Source of the DNA: Jiella marina
Lineage (GTDB): Bacteria; Pseudomonadota; Alphaproteobacteria; Rhizobiales; Rhizobiaceae
Direction of reading: 5' to 3'
NCBI RefSeq assembly: GCF_024359545.1
Contig: NZ_JAKQZG010000002.1
Location: 310,001-374,000, forward strand
Length of the DNA stretch: 64,000 nt
Shown here: positions 59,986-64,000 of the stretch, in pieces
Position numbering within the stretch: the stretch's first letter is position 1
How the letters are laid out: every line of letters begins with the position of its first letter
Translations under genes and position numbers: made by a program
Notes under the pieces: generated by a model
Seen by the model: the letters and a program-made list of their open reading frames with translations, nothing else
What the model was told of the DNA's origin: nothing
The model's database searches: none

Positions 59986-61215
59986 CTACTCCGCCGCCGT
60001 CTTCAGCGCGGCGTCGCCGGCGTCGAGGGGGGTGAAGAGTTCCTTCGGCTCCTCGACGCCGTCGAGGCGGTGGGCGCCGACGGAGGCCCAGCGGCCCGGC
60101 ATCAGCCGGGCGACGTGGTCGGTGGCGAGGACATTGGTGTCCAGCGTCTTGGTCAGCTTCTCGATCCGCGCCACCTCGGTGACTGTCGGCCCGATGACGG
60201 TGAAGGCGAGGCGCTCGGGAACGCCGATATTGCCGAACACCACTTCGCCGACATTGAGACCGATGCCGAAATTGATCGTGTCGAGGCCCGCCTCGCGCCG
60301 TCTGGCATTGACCTGATCGCGCATGCGGAAGGATTCGGCGACCGCATCGAGGACGCAGGCCGTCAGGCATTCGCCCTCCGGCTTCTCCTCCAGCGGAAAG
60401 ATCACGAGAACCGCATCACCGATGAAGGCAAGTACCTCGCCGCCGACGCGGATCGCCGGCCGCGCGGCGCATTCGAAATAGTCGTTCAGAAGCGCAAGAT
60501 AGTCGTCGCTCGACAGAGAGCCGGTCAGATGGGTGGAATCGCGCAGGTCGGAATACCAGACGAGCGCGCGGGTCTTTGCCCCGTCGCCGAGCCGGATATT
60601 GCCTTCGAGCACGCTGCGGCCCGCCTGCCGGCCGAGATAGGTCTCGACGATGTTGGTGGTGATTTCCGCCTGGATCACCGATTTGCAGACGAGCGCCAGA
60701 CTGCGCTGGATCTGCTCCAGAATATCGATGTCCTCGTCGGTGAAGCCGGTCGGCCGGTCGGAGGTCCAGATGACGATGATCCCGGCGTGGCGCGAATTGA
60801 GGAACAGGCCCGGCTGCTCATAGCCCGACAGGAAGGCGACATAGTCGGTATAGCCCTCGTCGGCGAGTTCCTCCAGAATCGCGAAATCGGTCAGTTTCTC
60901 GGGACCGGCGAGCCTGCGCCGAAAGATCGGCAGAGCTTCGTCCACCATGTAGCGGAGCGGGCTTTTCTGCCAGGCGTCGGTGTTGGCGTCCTGGTGATGG
61001 AAATGATCGAGGCGCGCGCGCCTTTCGCCCCTGTGCCAGGAGATCATCTCCGCCCGGAAGAGGGGATGTAGCGTCGGCCAATTGAGGCGGGCCCGTGCGA
61101 CCGGCAGGCCGATGCCCGTCAGTCGGACGCAAAGCTTGTAGAACAGATCGTCGAGTCTCGGCTTGCCCATGGCCTCCGTCAGGAGCCATTCGCGGACGTG
61201 TTTCGCCATGGACAT
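59986..61215 (-). CDS. class III adenylate/guanylate cyclase
   Basis: A 409-residue soluble protein. The N-terminal 200 residues hold a conserved but unnamed sensor-like part (LNWPTLHPLFRAEMISWHRG, GYTDYVAFLSGYEQPG, then a coiled segment). The C-terminal class III cyclase domain has the first metal aspartate (ALVWYSDLRDSTHLTGSLSS), the second (RVGGEVLAFIGDAVLVIFP), and the nucleotide motif GLNVGEVVFGNIG. In FTVIGPTVTEVARIEKLTKT the catalytic Arg is present but the usual transition-state Asn is Thr. It probably makes cAMP. It is 54 bp downstream of the MBL gene on the same strand. ATG 61209 is an alternative start. Confidence 0.9.
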   Translation of the reverse strand: MSMAKHVREWLLTEAMGKPRLDDLFYKLCVRLTGIGLPVARARLNWPTLHPLFRAEMISWHRGERRARLDHFHHQDANTDAWQKSPLRYMVDEALPIFRRRLAGPEKLTDFAILEELADEGYTDYVAFLSGYEQPGLFLNSRHAGIIVIWTSDRPTGFTDEDIDILEQIQRSLALVCKSVIQAEITTNIVETYLGRQAGRSVLEGNIRLGDGAKTRALVWYSDLRDSTHLTGSLSSDDYLALLNDYFECAARPAIRVGGEVLAFIGDAVLVIFPLEEKPEGECLTACVLDAVAESFRMRDQVNARRREAGLDTINFGIGLNVGEVVFGNIGVPERLAFTVIGPTVTEVARIEKLTKTLDTNVLATDHVARLMPGRWASVGAHRLDGVEEPKELFTPLDAGDAALKTAAE

Positions 61216-61269
61216 CGGCTCGGGCCCTCGCTCGAAAGAATGCGCGAACGGCGGGCGGCGGCTTTTCGC

Positions 61270-62094
61270 TCAAATCGAGAGCGTCAGCCCCGTACGCGCC
61301 ACCATGGCGCCGGCGAACCGAGCCTTCGCTTCGGTCTCCAGCGCCTCCAGCCACTCGTCCGTTCGCAGGACGTCGTGGTGAGATATGATCAAGGAGGCGA
61401 CATTGCCAGCCTCGCAGATGCGAACGCCCTGTTGCCAGGTGGAGTGCCCGAAGCCGGCGTATCTTTCGAATTCGTCGTCCGTATAGGTGCTGTCGTAGAT
61501 CATCACCTCGGCGCCGGCGACGAAATCGCAGAGGTCGCGATCGAGCCTACCCGGCTCGTGCTCGGTATCGGTAATGTAACAGACCGAGCGGCCGGCATAT
61601 TCCACCCGAAAGCCGACGGCGCCATTGGGGTGATTGAGGCGGAACGTGCGGACCAGAATGCCGTCGCCGAGCTCGATCATCTCGGGCGGGCGGAAATCGC
61701 GATAGTCGATCCTGGCCGCGAACTGTTTCGGCGTGACCGGGAAATAGGGCGGCCGCATGAAGCGCTCGACCATGTTGCGGCAGGTGGTGGCGTCGAAGAA
61801 ATGGCCGGCGAAGATGCGGGTGCTGACATGATCCTTGTAGAGCGGGATCAGGAAGGGCAGCCCCATGATGTGGTCGAAATGGCAATGGGTGAGGAGGACG
61901 TCGAAGTCATGAACCTTCTCCTCGTAGAGCTTGCGGCCGCAAGGCACGATGCCGGTGCCGGCGTCGAGGAGGATCGTCCGCTCCCCGCATCGCAGCTCCA
62001 CGCAGCTCGTGTCGCTGCCGAACCGGGTGTTGGCCGCGGCCGGGGCGGGGATCGAGCCGCGCGCCCCCCAGACCGTCAGCTCGAAGCGGCTCAT
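61270..62094 (-). CDS. metallo-beta-lactamase-fold hydrolase
   Basis: A 274-residue MBL-fold enzyme. The motif is THCHFDHIMGLPF (H-x-H-x-D-H), with other ligands in TFRLNHPNGAVGFRVEYAG, CYITDTEHEPG (Asp) and the final SLIISHHDVLRTDEWLEAL (His). The N-terminal VWGARGSIPAPAAANTRFGS with CVELRCGERTILLDAGTG resembles the phosphodiesterase/RNase Z-like branch of the fold. It overlaps the cyclic-nucleotide-binding gene by four bases and precedes the cyclase. A role as a cyclic-nucleotide phosphodiesterase is attractive but unproven. Confidence 0.88.
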   Translation of the reverse strand: MSRFELTVWGARGSIPAPAAANTRFGSDTSCVELRCGERTILLDAGTGIVPCGRKLYEEKVHDFDVLLTHCHFDHIMGLPFLIPLYKDHVSTRIFAGHFFDATTCRNMVERFMRPPYFPVTPKQFAARIDYRDFRPPEMIELGDGILVRTFRLNHPNGAVGFRVEYAGRSVCYITDTEHEPGRLDRDLCDFVAGAEVMIYDSTYTDDEFERYAGFGHSTWQQGVRICEAGNVASLIISHHDVLRTDEWLEALETEAKARFAGAMVARTGLTLSI

Positions 62095-62561
62095 TGCGGT
62101 GCGCCTCGCCCGGCTGCCAGATTGCGGGCCCGCGCCAGCTCCTCATTGGTGTGGGACAGGCGTTCGGCGAGCCCGCGCATCACTTCGGTAGCGATCTCCG
62201 GAAACTGCCGGACGAGCTGCAGAAAGGCTTCCTTGCGCACCCTCAGCGCCGAAAGCTGCGAGGTGGCTGTGACGGTCGCGGTGCGCGGCACGTCGCACAG
62301 GATCGAGATCTCGCCGACCACGTCGCCATTCTTCAGATTGGCGACGGTGAAATCGCCGCCTTCGGTGGCGATCGAGACGGCCGCCTCGCCCTCCATGATC
62401 ACGAAGGCCGCATCGCCCGTCTCGCCCTGCCGGCACAGGATCTGGCCTTCCCGGTACGCCACGGTGTCGGCGGTATAGGCGATCAGCTTCAGCCGCTGGG
62501 GCTCGATACCGGCGAACAGCGGCACGGCGCGCAACAGGCCGATCTCCGACTTCAGCAGCAC
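62091..62561 (-). CDS. cyclic nucleotide-binding domain protein
   Basis: A 156-residue protein with a single cNMP-binding domain. FAGIEPQRLKLIAYTADTVA, YREGQILCRQGETGDAAFVI and the phosphate-binding cassette GDVVGEISILCDVPRTATVT (with the conserved Gly-Glu and Arg) are visible. The GTG at 62561 is set by a GGAGG nine bases upstream. The frame continues to 62879, but that extension lacks the domain's character. It overlaps the MBL gene by four bases. It has no DNA-binding domain, so it may act as an effector for the ABC protein upstream. Confidence 0.85.
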   Translation of the reverse strand: MLLKSEIGLLRAVPLFAGIEPQRLKLIAYTADTVAYREGQILCRQGETGDAAFVIMEGEAAVSIATEGGDFTVANLKNGDVVGEISILCDVPRTATVTATSQLSALRVRKEAFLQLVRQFPEIATEVMRGLAERLSHTNEELARARNLAAGRGAPQ

Positions 62562-62742
62562 CGTCCGCCACCTCCGTAGGCCGCGCGCCGCAGGGCGCCG
62601 CGACGCCAGTTCTTCGTCTTTTCGGGCATGAGAACCCTGAAACTCCACACTTGGCCCTGCCGCCGGACCGTGAAGCAAGCTTGGCACGGCTTTGTGGAAA
62701 GCATCAATAGCGCAAAGCGTCGAATTGTCGCCACGATCCGCC

Positions 62743-64000
62743 TCATGCCAGTTCCAGAGGTTCGGCGGGTTCGTTGCCCGCCTCGACCATCCGCCCCTCG
62801 CGGAACTCGATCGTTCGGTCGAAGGCGGCGGCATGATCGGGATTGCCGAGCACCCAGAGCACGACCTGCTCCGGAACACCCAGGGTCTGCCGTGCCTTCA
62901 GAACTGCCGCGATGATCCGCATCTGCGCCTCGCCATCGAGAGCGGCGAGGGGGCGATTGAGCACCAGGAGATCGGGACGCTTCAGCACGGCCCGGGCGAG
63001 TGTCAACTTCTGCTGCTGGCCGGAGGAGAGGCGCTTGGCGCCCGATCCGATATCGAAGGCGAGGCCAAGCTCGAAGACCAGCCCTGACAGCCCGGTCTCC
63101 TCCAGCGTTTCGGACAGGACCGTGTTGATGCGCGCCGGCGCTTCGGCATAGCGGGTGACGATACGCCCGAACAGGATGTTGTCCTGCAGGCTCGCTGACC
63201 GGTTGACGCCGTTCTCGTCATGGAGCGAGACCGCATCGGCGAGATCCGGATCGAGCCCGTCGGCGAAATGGGTTCGCGCCGCGACGATCGCCGTGCGCAG
63301 ATCGTCATCGAGAAGACCCAGGCGATCGCGCGGCTCGACATAGCCGAAAGCCAGAGTCTGGAATGCCTGGCGATCCGCCGGATCCATCTTGCCCTCGCCA
63401 TCGACCCGGCGGAGCGCCGAGCGGTAAACCTCGACTTCCTCCGGCGACATCAGGTCGATTTCGTCGAGAAGCGGATTGTCCGGCGCGAGATCACCGAAGA
63501 TCTCGATCAGCGTCTCGGCGATCTGCCGGCCCATCGTAAAGAGCCTCTCGTCGAGACCTGTCGCGGCCAGCACCTTCTGGACACCCGGGCGTGCGGCGAG
63601 CGGCCGTTCGGCTTCGGCCTCCTGATCGGCGATACCGAAGACCATGTTCTCGAAGACGGTGGCGTAGTCGGAATAACGGGTCTTGTCGAAACTCTCGAAA
63701 TAGTCCTCGTCGCCGCCTTCGATCAGGCGCTGGCGAAACCGTCTGCGCGCGGCAAGGATTTCCTCGACCGTCCCTTCCCCCACAGTCTCCGGCATGCGGC
63801 TCCTCAGGCCGAGGCGGGCGATCTCCGATTTCAGTTCGACGATCGAGAGAATCTCGGCAAGCCGCTCGTTCAATCTCGCGGGTTCGCTGACGCCGGCGGC
63901 CGTGTAGTCGTTCCAGTCGTCGCGAATATCGAGATCGATATTGCCCGCAAGTCGCGCCTCCATGAGCCGCGTTGCTTCGTCCTGCCCGCTGCGCTTCTGG
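62743..64000 (-). CDS. ABC transporter ATP-binding protein, C-terminal part (5' end outside window), degenerate Walker B
   Basis: The frame is open to base 64000, giving 419 residues of a longer protein. The C-terminal nucleotide-binding domain has the signature LSSGQQQKLTLARAVLKRPD, but Walker B reads LLVLNRPLAALD, with Asn-Arg in place of Asp-Glu. The H-loop region is VLWVLGNPDHAAAFDRTIEF, also without a usual His. About 250 residues of unassigned helical sequence precede it (SFDKTRYSDYATVFENMVFG). Such large proteins occur next to cNMP-binding, MBL and cyclase genes in relatives. It may be a regulatory half of a transporter. Confidence 0.85.
   Translation of the reverse strand, partial: QKRSGQDEATRLMEARLAGNIDLDIRDDWNDYTAAGVSEPARLNERLAEILSIVELKSEIARLGLRSRMPETVGEGTVEEILAARRRFRQRLIEGGDEDYFESFDKTRYSDYATVFENMVFGIADQEAEAERPLAARPGVQKVLAATGLDERLFTMGRQIAETLIEIFGDLAPDNPLLDEIDLMSPEEVEVYRSALRRVDGEGKMDPADRQAFQTLAFGYVEPRDRLGLLDDDLRTAIVAARTHFADGLDPDLADAVSLHDENGVNRSASLQDNILFGRIVTRYAEAPARINTVLSETLEETGLSGLVFELGLAFDIGSGAKRLSSGQQQKLTLARAVLKRPDLLVLNRPLAALDGEAQMRIIAAVLKARQTLGVPEQVVLWVLGNPDHAAAFDRTIEFREGRMVEAGNEPAEPLELA

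Noticed and set aside
1-64000. CRISPR arrays, rRNA or tRNA genes, insertion sequences, prophage
   Set aside because: No regularly spaced repeats, no cloverleaf sequences, no transposase or phage structural genes were recognised on either strand.

Overview
This is a GC-rich, gene-dense piece of an alphaproteobacterial chromosome, almost certainly from the order Hyphomicrobiales (Rhizobiales); the genus is not identifiable from the sequence. The support is gene order and style: holA next to parB-parA-rsmG-mnmG, then mnmE, hemJ, hemE, maf-aroE-coaE, aroK-aroB, xerD and accA plus an L,D-transpeptidase. In this order these genes sit around the replication origin. The window has three parS-like ParB sites inside rsmG and mnmE. 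The 537-bp divergent maf/hemE gap looks like oriC: a near-perfect DnaA box, an AT-rich end, and 13 GANTC (CcrM methylation) motifs.

Layout. 0-9.3 kb: end of holA, a secreted (QxW)3 lectin-like gene, parB, parA, rsmG, mnmG, a Uma2-type nuclease gene with a palindromic repeat pair, mnmE and a LysE exporter. 9.4-14.8 kb: a small HTH gene with its own terminator, a DUF255/YyaL protein, YbaK, an SH3 protein, a class-II amidotransferase and HemJ. 14.9-19.4 kb: aroK-aroB-CorC/CNNM operon and xerD. 19.5-25.6 kb: accessory genes that separate xerD from accA (methyltransferase plus Rrf2 regulator, BacNav-type sodium channel, DUF2252 protein, LCAT-like lipase). 26-32.6 kb: accA, L,D-transpeptidase, coaE, an NTF2-like gene, aroE, maf, the putative oriC, and hemE. 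32.8-34.2 kb: RtcB.

34.3-45.4 kb is the most distinctive block, a complete amide/urea utilisation locus. A urtABCDE-like transporter, formamidase FmdA and zinc-ribbon FmdB read rightward. Divergently there is a two-component system whose 1120-residue hybrid kinase has a whole NCS1-like permease as its sensor half, followed by a cluster of nine cysteines. It probably senses the substrate that the ABC system imports.

45.5-49.5 kb (exbB-exbD-tonB and a siderophore reductase) and 55.9-58.9 kb (siderophore ABC importer) form one iron-uptake regulon in two blocks. All three promoter regions carry a TGA-N9-TCA element, the known RirA iron-responsive operator pattern. Between them are a zinc CDF exporter, an SDHAF4 homologue, a dihydroorotase-like protein lacking one metal histidine, and the ygfZ-HD-phosphatase operon. 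There is also a small inserted module with a ribbon-helix-helix-like gene and a large inverted repeat upstream.

60-64 kb is a cyclic-nucleotide module on the minus strand: ABC ATPase (runs off the window, degenerate Walker B), cyclic-nucleotide-binding protein, metallo-beta-lactamase-fold hydrolase and a class III cyclase. No rRNA, tRNA, CRISPR array or intact insertion sequence was seen.
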